This document shows, in pieces, positions 1-7,396 of a stretch of DNA of 37,581 bases. Each line of letters opens with the position of its first letter. Positions within the stretch are counted from its first letter, which is position 1. Location: NCBI GenBank assembly GCA_900552655.1, contig USAE01000012.1, positions 1 to 37,581 of the forward strand. Direction: 5' to 3'. Under the pieces are notes generated by a model, which ran no database searches, was not told the DNA's origin, and saw nothing but the letters and a program-made list of their open reading frames with translations. The translations under genes were made by a program, and so were the position numbers. The DNA comes from an uncultured Clostridium sp. Lineage in GTDB: Bacteria; Bacillota; Clostridia; TANB77; CAG-508.

Positions 1-988
1 TTAAAAGTTCTTCTACTCTTACTAACAGTTCTTTTAAACCTTGTTTAGTAATAGAAGATATTTTAAATATTTCTAAACCTTCTTTTTTAGCAACTTTCTC
101 TAACTCCTTATATAATGTGTCATCTTGTGCCACATCTAATTTTGTTGCTACTATAATTTGCTTCTTCTTAGTTAATTTTTCGCTGTAATTTTTTAATTCA
201 TTATTTATGCTGTAGAAATCATCAACTGGATTTCTTCCTTGAAAACCACATACATCAATTAAATGTAAAATTAATCTAGTTCTTTCTATATGTCTTAAAA
301 ATTGTATTCCAAGACCTACTCCATCACTTGCTCCTTCTATTAATCCAGGTATATCTGCTATTACGAAGCTATTTTCATCATCTGTTTTAACTACTCCTAA
401 ATTAGGATTTAATGTAGTAAATGGATAATCTGCAATTTTAGGCTTAGCATCTGTTACTACAGATAAAAATGTTGATTTCCCTGCATTTGGAAATCCTACA
501 AGTCCAACATCTGCTAAAGATTTTAATTCTAAAATTAGTTCTTTTTCAATTCCCTTTTCTCCAGATTGTGCAAATCTAGGAGCTTGTCTTGTTGATGTTG
601 CAAAGTGTGTATTTCCTTTTCCACCTCTTCCTCCTGGTAGCACTAATTCTTTAGAATCTTCCTCTGATAAGTCTGCCACAATTTCTCCTGTTTCGGCATC
701 TTTAACTACTGTACCTATTGGAACTTTTATATATAAATCTTGCCCTTGCTTTCCATTACATCTGGCACCACTACCATTTTGTCCATTTTCAGCTTTGAAT
801 TTTTTATTATATCTAAAATTTATTAAGGTGTTTGAATCTTTATCTGTAATAAAGTATACATCTCCACCTTTTCCTCCATCTCCTCCGTCTGGTCCTCCTG
901 CTGCTACATATTTTTCTCTTCTAAATGATATAGCACCATTTCCACCATTTCCGGATTTTACAAATATTTTTGTATAATCTGTATACAT
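1..988 (-). CDS. obg: GTPase Obg/CgtA (3' end beyond window)
   Basis: Ribosome-associated GTPase acting late in 50S assembly and in stress control. The frame starts at ATG 988, after an AAAGGAG site that overlaps the trpS stop codon, and stays open for 329 codons to the left edge. The C-terminus is therefore missing. Visible parts are the Gly-rich Obg fold (VKSGNGGNGAISFRREKY at about residues 11-28, then repeated GG pairs), the G1 P-loop GFPNAGKST, the switch region DYPFTTLNPNLG, and the G3 motif DIPGLIEGAS. It is the last visible gene of an rpmA-trpS-obg block, 11 nt behind trpS. The rplU-rpmA-obg neighbourhood is classical for this gene, but trpS in the middle is unusual. The identity is very secure. 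Confidence 0.97.
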   Translation of the reverse strand, partial: MYTDYTKIFVKSGNGGNGAISFRREKYVAAGGPDGGDGGKGGDVYFITDKDSNTLINFRYNKKFKAENGQNGSGARCNGKQGQDLYIKVPIGTVVKDAETGEIVADLSEEDSKELVLPGGRGGKGNTHFATSTRQAPRFAQSGEKGIEKELILELKSLADVGLVGFPNAGKSTFLSVVTDAKPKIADYPFTTLNPNLGVVKTDDENSFVIADIPGLIEGASDGVGLGIQFLRHIERTRLILHLIDVCGFQGRNPVDDFYSINNELKNYSEKLTKKKQIIVATKLDVAQDDTLYKELEKVAKKEGLEIFKISSITKQGLKELLVRVEELL

Positions 989-999
989 CTTTCTCTCCT

Positions 1000-2013
1000 T
1001 TATTTATTAAAATAGTTAAGTTTCATACTCTCTTTTACTTTTGACATTGTTTCTTTTGCAATTTCTTGTGCTTTTTTTGTTCCATTCTTTAATATTTCTT
1101 CTAATAATTCTGGTCTCGCTTCATAATATTTTCTTTTTTCTCTTATTGGTTGCAATTTTTTTATAATATTTTCTGCCAATTGTCTTTTACATGCAACACA
1201 ACCTCTTTTTCCAGCTCTACACTCTTCAAATATTGTTTTTACTTCATCTTCACTAAATAATTCATGATAATATGCAACCATACACACATCTGGATTTCCT
1301 AAATCGTCTTTTCTTATTCTTGATGGATCTGTTAATGCTCCCATTACTTTTTTAGTTATTTCTTCTTCTGAATCAGAAAGATATATTGCATTTCCTAAAG
1401 ATTTTCCCATCTTATCATTTCCATCTAGTCCTTTTATTCTTTTATTAGAACTTAAAACAGCTTTAGGCTCTTTAAGAGTTTCTCCGTATATGCTATTGAA
1501 TTTTCTCACAATCTCCCTACATTGCTCTAATAATGGTAATTGATCCTCTCCTACTGGCACTAATTCTCCTTCGAAAGCAGTTATATCTGCCGCTTGACTT
1601 ACAGGATATCCCAAAAATCCATATGTTACGCTTTCTCCAAAAACATCTTTCTTTTGAGCAATTTCTGTTTTTACCGTTGGGTTTCTTTCTAATCTTGCAA
1701 TTGTTACTAAATTTGAATAATATACTGTTAGTTCTGCAAGTTCTGGTACCATAGATTGTAAAAATATAGTTGTCTTTTCTGGGTCAATACCTACAGATAA
1801 ATAGTCTATTAAAACTTGGTACACATTGTCTCTTACTTTTTGTGGATTGTTAAAATTATCTGTTAAAGCTTGAACATCTGCTATCATAATAAATCTTTCT
1901 AAGTTTTCGTCTTCTTGCATCTTTACTCTACTTTGTAATGATCCAAAATAATGCCCTATATGTAATTTTCCTGTTGGTCTATCTCCAGTTAAACTTCTTT
2001 TTTTATTTTGCAT
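1000..2013 (-). CDS. trpS: Tryptophanyl-tRNA synthetase
   Basis: Class Ic aminoacyl-tRNA synthetase that charges tRNA-Trp in the cytoplasm. The frame is open from 2037, but I choose ATG 2013 because GGAG sits 8 nt before it; the first two ATGs lie inside or upstream of that site. This gives 337 residues, normal for bacterial TrpRS. The HIGH signature is intact (KLHIGHYFG, about residues 16-24) and the KMSKS loop reads KMGKS (about 201-205). GYPVSQAADI and VPVGEDQ are typical active-site segments. A promoter with a perfect TATAAT lies about 30 nt upstream. The leader is therefore too short for a T-box riboswitch, so no tRNA-sensing control is visible. obg follows after 11 nt and is probably co-transcribed. 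Confidence 0.97.
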   Translation of the reverse strand: MQNKKRSLTGDRPTGKLHIGHYFGSLQSRVKMQEDENLERFIMIADVQALTDNFNNPQKVRDNVYQVLIDYLSVGIDPEKTTIFLQSMVPELAELTVYYSNLVTIARLERNPTVKTEIAQKKDVFGESVTYGFLGYPVSQAADITAFEGELVPVGEDQLPLLEQCREIVRKFNSIYGETLKEPKAVLSSNKRIKGLDGNDKMGKSLGNAIYLSDSEEEITKKVMGALTDPSRIRKDDLGNPDVCMVAYYHELFSEDEVKTIFEECRAGKRGCVACKRQLAENIIKKLQPIREKRKYYEARPELLEEILKNGTKKAQEIAKETMSKVKESMKLNYFNK

Positions 2014-2046
2014 ATTGCCATCTCCAATCATTGTCAATTCTGCTAT

Positions 2047-2075
2047 ATTATACTATATTTTCATACTTTTTACAA
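2047..2075 (-). promoter_or_regulatory. Promoter of trpS-obg
   Basis: On the minus strand TTGTAA (2075-2070), a 17-nt spacer and a consensus TATAAT (2052-2047) form a strong sigma-A promoter. The expected start is near 2040, giving a leader of only about 27 nt before trpS. Confidence 0.75.
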
Positions 2076-2140
2076 TATTATATATATAAATGCTTATTAG
2101 ATTAAATCTTTTTATTAAACAATTTTTACTTCTAAATGAC

Positions 2141-2198
2141 AAAAAGCGCACCTAAAATTTTACTTGCAATATAAATTCTAAGAAAATTTTAGATACGC
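2141..2198 (-). terminator. Second, long terminator between rpmA and trpS
   Basis: The arms 2183-2198 and 2146-2161 can form a stem of about 16 bp, with a perfect TAAAATTTT core and two G-U pairs near the base. A T5 run follows on the minus strand (2145-2141). It lies downstream of the rpmA terminator and upstream of the trpS promoter, so it insulates trpS from the ribosomal operon. Confidence 0.6.
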
Positions 2199-2216
2199 CA
2201 TAATTTATTGACATAC

Positions 2217-2247
2217 AAAAAAGACAAGTATAAAACTTGCCTTTTTT
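2217..2247 (-). terminator. Rho-independent terminator of rplU-rpmA
   Basis: Immediately after the rpmA stop, the minus strand has the stem GGCAAGT/ACTTGTC with a short loop, followed by T6. The A/T-rich flanks extend the pairing. Confidence 0.8.
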
Positions 2248-2249
2248 AA

Positions 2250-2519
2250 TTATGCATTTGATACTGTTTCTTCATAAACACTTACTTGTTTTTTATCTTT
2301 TCCGAATTTTTCGAATTTTACAGTTCCATTTACTAATGCATATAATGTATCATCACTACCAATTCCTACATTTTTACCTGGATGATATTTTGTTCCTCTT
2401 TGTCTAATAAGGATATTTCCAGCTAAAACGAATTGTCCATCTGCTTTTTTGACACCTAAACGTTTTGACTCACTGTCTCTTCCGTTCTTAACACTACCTT
2501 GACCTTTTTTATGTGCCAT
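2250..2519 (-). CDS. rpmA: 50S ribosomal protein L27
   Basis: Ribosomal protein L27, whose flexible N-terminus reaches towards the peptidyl transferase centre. It has 89 residues with the family core SVKNGRDSESKRLGVKK and GNILIRQRGTKYHPG. The start at ATG 2519 is well placed behind AAAGGAG. The N-terminus is the mature form MAHKKGQG. In most Firmicutes L27 starts with a roughly 9-residue extension ending in FFA that the protease Prp removes. That extension is absent, and the 41 nt between rplU and rpmA leave no room for the usual prp gene. The C-terminus is slightly extended (VYEETVSNA). Transcription comes from the rplU promoter and ends at the adjoining terminator. Confidence 0.98.
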   Translation of the reverse strand: MAHKKGQGSVKNGRDSESKRLGVKKADGQFVLAGNILIRQRGTKYHPGKNVGIGSDDTLYALVNGTVKFEKFGKDKKQVSVYEETVSNA

Positions 2520-2560
2520 TAAATTTCACTCCTTTCGTGAATATTTTATCTCTTTATATC

Positions 2561-2908
2561 TTAAGCTTCTACTTCTTTAGCTTTTGCTTTTGTAGTAGCT
2601 GTTTTTATTGATGTAATTTCAACCTTTGTATATGGTTGTCTATGTCCTTGTGTTCTTCTGTAGTTCTTTTTAGCTTTGTATTTGTATACACGAATTTTCT
2701 TTCCTTTACCATGAGAAACTACTTTTCCTTCAACTTTTACACCTTTAACATTAGGAGCTCCTACTTCGATTTTTCCTTCATTAGATACTAAAATTACTTT
2801 ATCAAATGTAACTTTTTTTCCTTCTTCTACATCTAATTTTTCGAAGAATACTACATCTCCTTCTGCTACTTTGTATTGTTTTCCACAACTTTCAATTATT
2901 GCGTACAT
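2561..2908 (-). CDS. rplU: 50S ribosomal protein L21
   Basis: Ribosomal protein L21, which binds 23S rRNA. The frame opens with an in-frame GTG at 2920, but that GTG overlaps the GGAGG site. ATG 2908, 9-10 nt behind it, is the real start and gives MYAIIESCGKQYKVAEGD, the usual L21 N-terminus. The protein has 115 residues with the L21 core (KKIRVYKYKAKKNYRRTQGHRQ, written in two parts as KKIRVYKYKAKK and NYRRTQGHRQ). The tail after YTKVEITSI is a short Ala/Lys/Glu extension not seen in shorter homologues. A structured leader and a consensus promoter lie upstream. rpmA follows after 41 nt, without prp between them. Confidence 0.98.
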   Translation of the reverse strand: MYAIIESCGKQYKVAEGDVVFFEKLDVEEGKKVTFDKVILVSNEGKIEVGAPNVKGVKVEGKVVSHGKGKKIRVYKYKAKKNYRRTQGHRQPYTKVEITSIKTATTKAKAKEVEA

Positions 2909-3006
2909 TATAAAATGCACCTCCCTATTTTTGTATACTCGCTAAGCATAAATGCAAGGTAGTTAGCATAGCTAACATTTAGTTACCCGACCTAGGCGGC
3001 TTACAA
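2909..3006 (-). promoter_or_regulatory. Structured 5' leader of rplU (candidate L21 leader RNA)
   Basis: The roughly 98-nt leader folds into several helices on the minus strand. An outer stem TAAGC/GCTTA pairs 3003-2999 with 2947-2943. A perfect 6-bp hairpin GTTAGC-TAT-GCTAAC lies at 2976-2962, closed further by GGTA/TACC. The position directly before rplU and the size fit the known L21 leader of Firmicutes, which is thought to give autogenous control. I infer the class from position and fold only; a covariance search against the Rfam L21 leader model would decide it. Confidence 0.6.
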
Positions 3007-3012
3007 TTAGTA

Positions 3013-3042
3013 ATTTTAACATACTTTGTTAAGTTTTGTCAA
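3013..3042 (-). promoter_or_regulatory. Promoter of rplU-rpmA
   Basis: On the minus strand a consensus TTGACA (3042-3037), an 18-nt spacer and TAAAAT (3018-3013). The expected start is near 3006, at the base of the leader structure. Confidence 0.7.
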
Positions 3043-3119
3043 GTAATTATTTTCCTTTGTACTTAGTCTAATTGTAGCTTTTCAATCTTTTTTACAAATT
3101 TAGCACTTTTTTGTTTACT

Positions 3120-3147
3120 TTGACAAGTATATATGTTATTTTAATAC
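3120..3147 (+). promoter_or_regulatory. Promoter of the 122-residue orphan gene
   Basis: TTGACA (3120-3125), a 16-nt spacer and TAATAC (3142-3147), about 20 nt before the AGGAGG site of the next gene. It diverges from the rplU promoter. Confidence 0.6.
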
Positions 3148-3172
3148 TTATCAATTATAGGAGGTATGTGCT

Positions 3173-3541
3173 ATGAAGCGAAGAACAAATAATTCAAAAT
3201 TGAAATCGTCAAAAGCACCAAAAGAAAAAAAAGTTTATACTCGGGATGATTTCGAAGTAAGACCAGTAACAAGGAACGATAAATGGTGTCATTTAAAAAA
3301 AGGAAAAGATCCCAATGCTCCTTATGGCTACATTATCACAATTCCAAACTACACAAACAAAATGCGGCTTTCTTTAGGTTGTATTATAAGAAGCAGACTT
3401 TTTAAAAATACCTTGTACTTACAAGTAGTTGACTCTATACATCCTTCAGAATATACGTCATCTGAATTAAGACGTACGCATTCTGGCAACAAACATCGAA
3501 AGGAAGATAAGTATTTAAATATATCTCGCTCTCGTGTGTAA
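3173..3541 (+). CDS. Basic hypothetical protein, 122 residues
   Basis: I do not recognise this protein. It is very probably a real gene: TTGACA/TAATAC promoter, AGGAGG 9 nt before ATG 3173, and a strong terminator 11 nt after the stop, so it is a self-contained monocistronic unit. The N-terminal 25 residues are Lys/Ser/Arg rich and probably disordered. The centre (about residues 35-80) has a predicted beta-rich piece with WCHLKKGKDP and YGYIITIPNY. The C-terminus is again strongly basic (HRKEDKYLNISRSRV). There is no membrane helix or signal peptide. The net charge is high and positive, which suggests nucleic acid or ribosome binding; that is only inference. Codons are somewhat richer in G and C than in the neighbours, so acquisition is possible. 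Confidence 0.75.
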   Translation: MKRRTNNSKLKSSKAPKEKKVYTRDDFEVRPVTRNDKWCHLKKGKDPNAPYGYIITIPNYTNKMRLSLGCIIRSRLFKNTLYLQVVDSIHPSEYTSSELRRTHSGNKHRKEDKYLNISRSRV

Positions 3542-3552
3542 TCATGTAAATG

Positions 3553-3586
3553 AAAAACTGGAGTTAGCACTGCTACTCCAGTTTTT
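3553..3586 (+). terminator. Rho-independent terminator
   Basis: The arms AAAAACTGGAGT and ACTCCAGTTTTT form a 12-bp perfect stem around a 10-nt loop, ending in T5. The A-rich left arm would also serve the minus strand, but no gene approaches from that side. Confidence 0.9.
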
Positions 3587-3590
3587 CGTA

Positions 3591-3619
3591 TTGAAATTAT
3601 CATAAAAAAATATTATAAT
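3591..3619 (+). promoter_or_regulatory. Promoter placed for a leaderless transcript
   Basis: TTGAAA (3591-3596), a 17-nt spacer and a consensus TATAAT (3614-3619). The expected start is 3625-3627, only 2-4 nt before the ATG at 3629. It begins 4 nt after the upstream terminator. Confidence 0.65.
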
Positions 3620-3628
3620 AATATTATT

Positions 3629-4501
3629 ATGAAGAATTTAATTGTTAGTAAAAAATATGATAATAAAAAATTAAGTAAATTATTATTGGAAACATATCCA
3701 GGTTTAAAATTTAGTACCTTTTCTAAAGCTTTAAAAAAGAAGGATATTTTAATAAATGAGAAACGTATTTCTAAAGATTGTACTATATATGAAAATGACC
3801 TAATTAAAATATATATTATAGACGATTTGCTTTACCCTACCTATAATATTCCAATAGTTTATGAGGATGAGAATATTGTTGTTTTTAGTAAGCCAAAAGA
3901 TTTAGAAGTTACTGGAGCAGAATCTTTAACAACTTATGTACATAAAAATTATAACAACAATTTTATGCCATGTCATAGACTAGATAGAAATACATTAGGA
4001 TTAGTATTGTTTTCAAAAAATGATGTTGTTAACAATATATTAACTGAAAAATTTAAAAATCATGAAATAGAAAAACATTATATTGCTAAAGTTACAGGAA
4101 TGCTTTCTAAAAAGCAAGATACCTTAATACATTATTTGTTTAAGGATACAAAAAAGTCAATGGTATATATTTCAGATAAATATAAAACTGGTTACAAAAA
4201 AATTATTACATCTTATAAAGTTTTATCATATAGTAAAGAAGAAAACAGCACTATTTTAGATATTAATTTAGAAACTGGTAGAACACACCAAATACGTGCT
4301 CATTTAGCATATATAGGTCATCCTATAATTGGAGATGGGAAATATGGAAATAATCAAATAAATAAAAAATTTAATCAAAAAACACAATTACTATGTAGCT
4401 ATTATCTAAAATTCAACTTTAAATCTGACTCTGGAATTCTAAATTACTTAAATAATAAAGAAATTGTCTTAAATAACTTACCTTTTTCAAAAAAAATATA
4501 G
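3629..4501 (+). CDS. RluA-family pseudouridine synthase
   Basis: Isomerises uridine to pseudouridine in rRNA or tRNA. It has 290 residues. An S4-like RNA-binding segment covers about residues 1-60 and the catalytic domain starts near 75. The signature HRLDRNTLG is present at 116-124, with D119 as the expected catalytic Asp. LETGRTHQIRAHL and GHPIIGDGKYG follow at about 211-237. The substrate cannot be read from the sequence; RluD, RluC and YlyB-like specificities remain open. There is no Shine-Dalgarno sequence before ATG 3629, and the promoter would start the mRNA almost at the ATG. Translation is therefore probably leaderless. The gene ends at a terminator shared with ftsH. Confidence 0.92.
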   Translation: MKNLIVSKKYDNKKLSKLLLETYPGLKFSTFSKALKKKDILINEKRISKDCTIYENDLIKIYIIDDLLYPTYNIPIVYEDENIVVFSKPKDLEVTGAESLTTYVHKNYNNNFMPCHRLDRNTLGLVLFSKNDVVNNILTEKFKNHEIEKHYIAKVTGMLSKKQDTLIHYLFKDTKKSMVYISDKYKTGYKKIITSYKVLSYSKEENSTILDINLETGRTHQIRAHLAYIGHPIIGDGKYGNNQINKKFNQKTQLLCSYYLKFNFKSDSGILNYLNNKEIVLNNLPFSKKI

Positions 4502-4522
4502 CCCTAAAGGCTATATTTTTTT
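4490..4522. terminator. Bidirectional terminator between the RluA gene and ftsH
   Basis: ATATAGCC/GGCTATAT with a 5-nt loop, flanked by A7 on the left and T7 on the right. It works for both converging genes. Confidence 0.85.
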
Positions 4523-4526
4523 ATGG

Positions 4527-6338
4527 CTAATCATTAAATATTTCGTAAAATTCTTTTTCTGTTATCTTTTCTCTTTCTAGTAAAACCTCTGCAACTGCAT
4601 CCAATTTATCTCTATGTTGTATTAATAATTTTTGAGCATTTCTATATGCTGTATCTATTAATATCTTTATCTCTGCACCTATTGCATCTTGCATTTTTTC
4701 TCCATATATAATCATTTGATTTGTATTTTCTGAATCTTTTAATGATATTGGTCCAATTGTATCACTCATTCCATAAACAGTTATCATATCTCTTGCAATG
4801 TTTGTTGCAACTTCTAAATCATTACTTGCTCCTGTTGAGATATCATCTAATACTAATTTTTCTGCAGCTCGTCCTCCTAATAAAGCAATTAGTTTTTCTT
4901 CCATTTCTGTTTTCGAAATATAGTATTTATCTTCATTAGTTTTGTACATTGTATATCCACCAGCTACACCTCTTGGTATAATTGATACTTCTTTTATATC
5001 ATTCTGTGTTTCTAAATATCTACTTACAACAGCGTGTCCTGCTTCATGGTATGCTGTTAACTTCTTGTCTTTTTCAGATATTACTCTACTATGTTTTTCA
5101 AGTCCTACTGTTACTTTCTTTATTGCTTCTTCTATATCATCTTTATTTATAGAATTATGTTTTCTGGTAGTGGCTATAATTGCAGCCTCATTCAAAATAT
5201 TTGCAAGTTCTGCACCAGTAAATCCTGCTGTATCTTCTGCAATATCTTTAAAGTCAATATTATCGTCTATTTTCTTGTCTTTACTGTGTATTTTTAGAAT
5301 TTCTTCTCTACCCTTTTGATCTGGTGAGTTTATTACTATTTGTCTATCAAATCTTCCAGGTCTTAACAATGCTTTATCAAGCATTTCTGGTCTATTGGTT
5401 GCAGCTAATACTATAATTGTTTCACTAGTATCAAATCCGTCCATTTCAACTAGCAATTGATTTAGAGTTTGATTATTTTCAGATTCTGCACCACTTGAAC
5501 TAGTTCTTCTTGCTCCTATTGCATCTATTTCATCAATAAATACGATACATGGAGCCATTTTTCTTGCTTTTTCAAATAATTTTCTAACTCTTGAAGCTCC
5601 AAGACCTGCAAACATTTCTATAAATTCTGATCCACTCATAGATATAAATGGAACGTTTGCTTCTCCTGCAATAGCCTTTGCAATTAATGTTTTACCTGTT
5701 CCTGGTTTTCCACAAAGCAATACTCCTCTTGGCACTTTTGCTCCCATTTCATAAAACTCTTCTGGTTTCTTTAAGAAATTAACAATTTCGACCATTTCTT
5801 CTTTTTCTTCATCAAGTCCTGCAACATCTTCAAATCTGATATTTGTATCTTTTTCTTCGCTATCATATATTTTTCCTTTATCACCCAAACCTTGCATCTT
5901 AAATAACATTATTATTAAAGAAACCATTAAAAGTGTTGGTAATATTGTAAAAATTGTATCTCCTATTTTAAAAAGTACATTTGGCTCTTTTTGAATTACT
6001 TCCATTTCATTTCCTTGTTCAGTTTTAGTTTGTATATATTCTGAGAATGCTTGTAAACTTGGAACAATTGTTGTTTTTTCCTCTTCTTCATCTTTTAATT
6101 TTACTTTAACAGTTGTACTTCCTACTGTCATTTCTATTTTTTCTACTGTATTATCATTTATTTTTTGAATTAATTCCGTATATGGCAATATTAGTTTGTC
6201 TTTTTCCTCATTGTTATTATTATATACAAAATATGCTATCGCAGATAAAACACTAATAATTATTAATAATACTATAGAAGAAATCCAAAACTTTTTTGAT
6301 TCGTTATTTTTCTCTTTGTTATTTTTTGAATTTTCCAT
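4527..6338 (-). CDS. ftsH: ATP-dependent zinc metalloprotease FtsH
   Basis: Membrane-anchored AAA+ protease that removes misfolded membrane proteins and regulators. It has 603 residues. TM1 is at about 19-40, a short external domain follows, and TM2 is at about 126-147. Walker A reads GKPGTGKT (211-218), where most FtsH have GPPGTGKT. Walker B is CIVFIDEID, the second region of homology is ATNRPEMLDKALLRPGRFDR, and the zinc site is HEAGH (432-436) with SNDLE as the likely third ligand. The pore loop reads MFAGLG instead of the common FVGVG. ATG 6338 lies 11 nt behind AAGGAGG; a TTG at 6341 is equally possible. It is last in an alr-DUF1189-ftsH operon, with a 20-nt gap before it. Confidence 0.96.
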   Translation of the reverse strand: MENSKNNKEKNNESKKFWISSIVLLIIISVLSAIAYFVYNNNNEEKDKLILPYTELIQKINDNTVEKIEMTVGSTTVKVKLKDEEEEKTTIVPSLQAFSEYIQTKTEQGNEMEVIQKEPNVLFKIGDTIFTILPTLLMVSLIIMLFKMQGLGDKGKIYDSEEKDTNIRFEDVAGLDEEKEEMVEIVNFLKKPEEFYEMGAKVPRGVLLCGKPGTGKTLIAKAIAGEANVPFISMSGSEFIEMFAGLGASRVRKLFEKARKMAPCIVFIDEIDAIGARRTSSSGAESENNQTLNQLLVEMDGFDTSETIIVLAATNRPEMLDKALLRPGRFDRQIVINSPDQKGREEILKIHSKDKKIDDNIDFKDIAEDTAGFTGAELANILNEAAIIATTRKHNSINKDDIEEAIKKVTVGLEKHSRVISEKDKKLTAYHEAGHAVVSRYLETQNDIKEVSIIPRGVAGGYTMYKTNEDKYYISKTEMEEKLIALLGGRAAEKLVLDDISTGASNDLEVATNIARDMITVYGMSDTIGPISLKDSENTNQMIIYGEKMQDAIGAEIKILIDTAYRNAQKLLIQHRDKLDAVAEVLLEREKITEKEFYEIFND

Positions 6339-6358
6339 CAAAATGATATCCTCCTTAT

Positions 6359-7396
6359 TTATACTTCTCCGCTTGCTTCTTTCCCCACATTATTGTCTTT
6401 GTTTTCTTCTTTTTTATCTTCATCTTTTTTATCATTTGATTTATTATCATCTTTATTTTCTTTTGGTTCTTCTGTTTCTTTTTCTTCTAACTCTTTTTTT
6501 AGCTCTTGTTGCTTTTGTACAATTGTAGTTAATTCGATTTGTTGCTTTATTAAATTTTGTCGTATTAAGAAAATTGCTGTAAATACATATATATATGAAA
6601 TTCCTCTATACATAATATTAAAGTATTTTATTTCAAATCCTGTTGTTAATAATACTACAGCATATGCCAGTAAAAGAACAATTGGAAGTGTCATAGCATG
6701 TATAGAAATATTTACTAATGCTGATGCCTTCATCTTTACTCTTGAAAGCATAGCAATTATGTTGCTTAATAATGCAAGTATAATAATATCTAGTATACTC
6801 ATAAATACAAATATTAAGAAGAATCCTAAAAACACAGTAAATGCTAAGCTAATACACAAAGAAATCATATTTATACTATTCATGTCATTTAATATATCTT
6901 GTTTTGTGAATTCACTCTTTCCATATACACTTTCTATATCACTTAATTTCATTTCCTGAATTCCTGATAATGTATACGCATTTTTTAAATATATTTTATC
7001 TTTTAATATTAATACTCCAATTTCATATAAATTTATTTTATCTTTATATTCATTTATCTTCGCATCATCTAATTCTTTTGTATCTGCAATTATTAATACA
7101 TCATCTGCAATTTTATCTATTGTAACTGGTTCTTCACTCTGCAAATCTAATGTTCCATTTGAATAACTAAAATTTGGTATATCACCTTCTATAAATTTTT
7201 TTACGGTTGGAACCGTTACTGTAACTTGTAATGCTGCAAAAACTATTGATATTACTACAGAAAATAATATAGATAATTTTAAAAAGTAAAATATCCCCTT
7301 TTTCATATCTTGCATTGCAAATTCTTGATATGAATCAAAATTGAAAATACTATTTTTTACATTTTTAAAAAAACCTTGTTTCTTAGTTTTTTCCAT
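6359..7396 (-). CDS. DUF1189-like membrane protein
   Basis: Predicted integral membrane protein of 345 residues; the function is unknown. An N-terminal helix lies at about 41-62. An extracytoplasmic domain of roughly 110 residues follows and contains IPNFSYSNGTLDL and a DVLIIADTKEL segment, the arrangement I associate with DUF1189. Several further helices run from about 175 to 290. The last 50 residues are a Lys/Glu/Asn-rich, low-complexity cytoplasmic tail. The ATG overlaps the alr stop by one base (TAATG), and AGGAGG lies inside the alr end, so translation is coupled. Sitting between a wall-precursor enzyme and a membrane protease suggests an envelope role, but that is inference. Confidence 0.8.
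   Translation of the reverse strand: MEKTKKQGFFKNVKNSIFNFDSYQEFAMQDMKKGIFYFLKLSILFSVVISIVFAALQVTVTVPTVKKFIEGDIPNFSYSNGTLDLQSEEPVTIDKIADDVLIIADTKELDDAKINEYKDKINLYEIGVLILKDKIYLKNAYTLSGIQEMKLSDIESVYGKSEFTKQDILNDMNSINMISLCISLAFTVFLGFFLIFVFMSILDIIILALLSNIIAMLSRVKMKASALVNISIHAMTLPIVLLLAYAVVLLTTGFEIKYFNIMYRGISYIYVFTAIFLIRQNLIKQQIELTTIVQKQQELKKELEEKETEEPKENKDDNKSNDKKDEDKKEENKDNNVGKEASGEV

Noticed and set aside
795..977. Plus-strand Pro-rich 60-residue frame
   Set aside because: It is the mirror of the Gly-rich Obg domain on the other strand and has no ribosome binding site.
2014..2140. T-box riboswitch before trpS
   Set aside because: The promoter leaves a leader of about 27 nt, too short for a T-box.
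3349..3603. 84-residue minus-strand frame
   Set aside because: It lies antisense to the 122-residue gene, crosses its terminator, and has no ribosome binding site.
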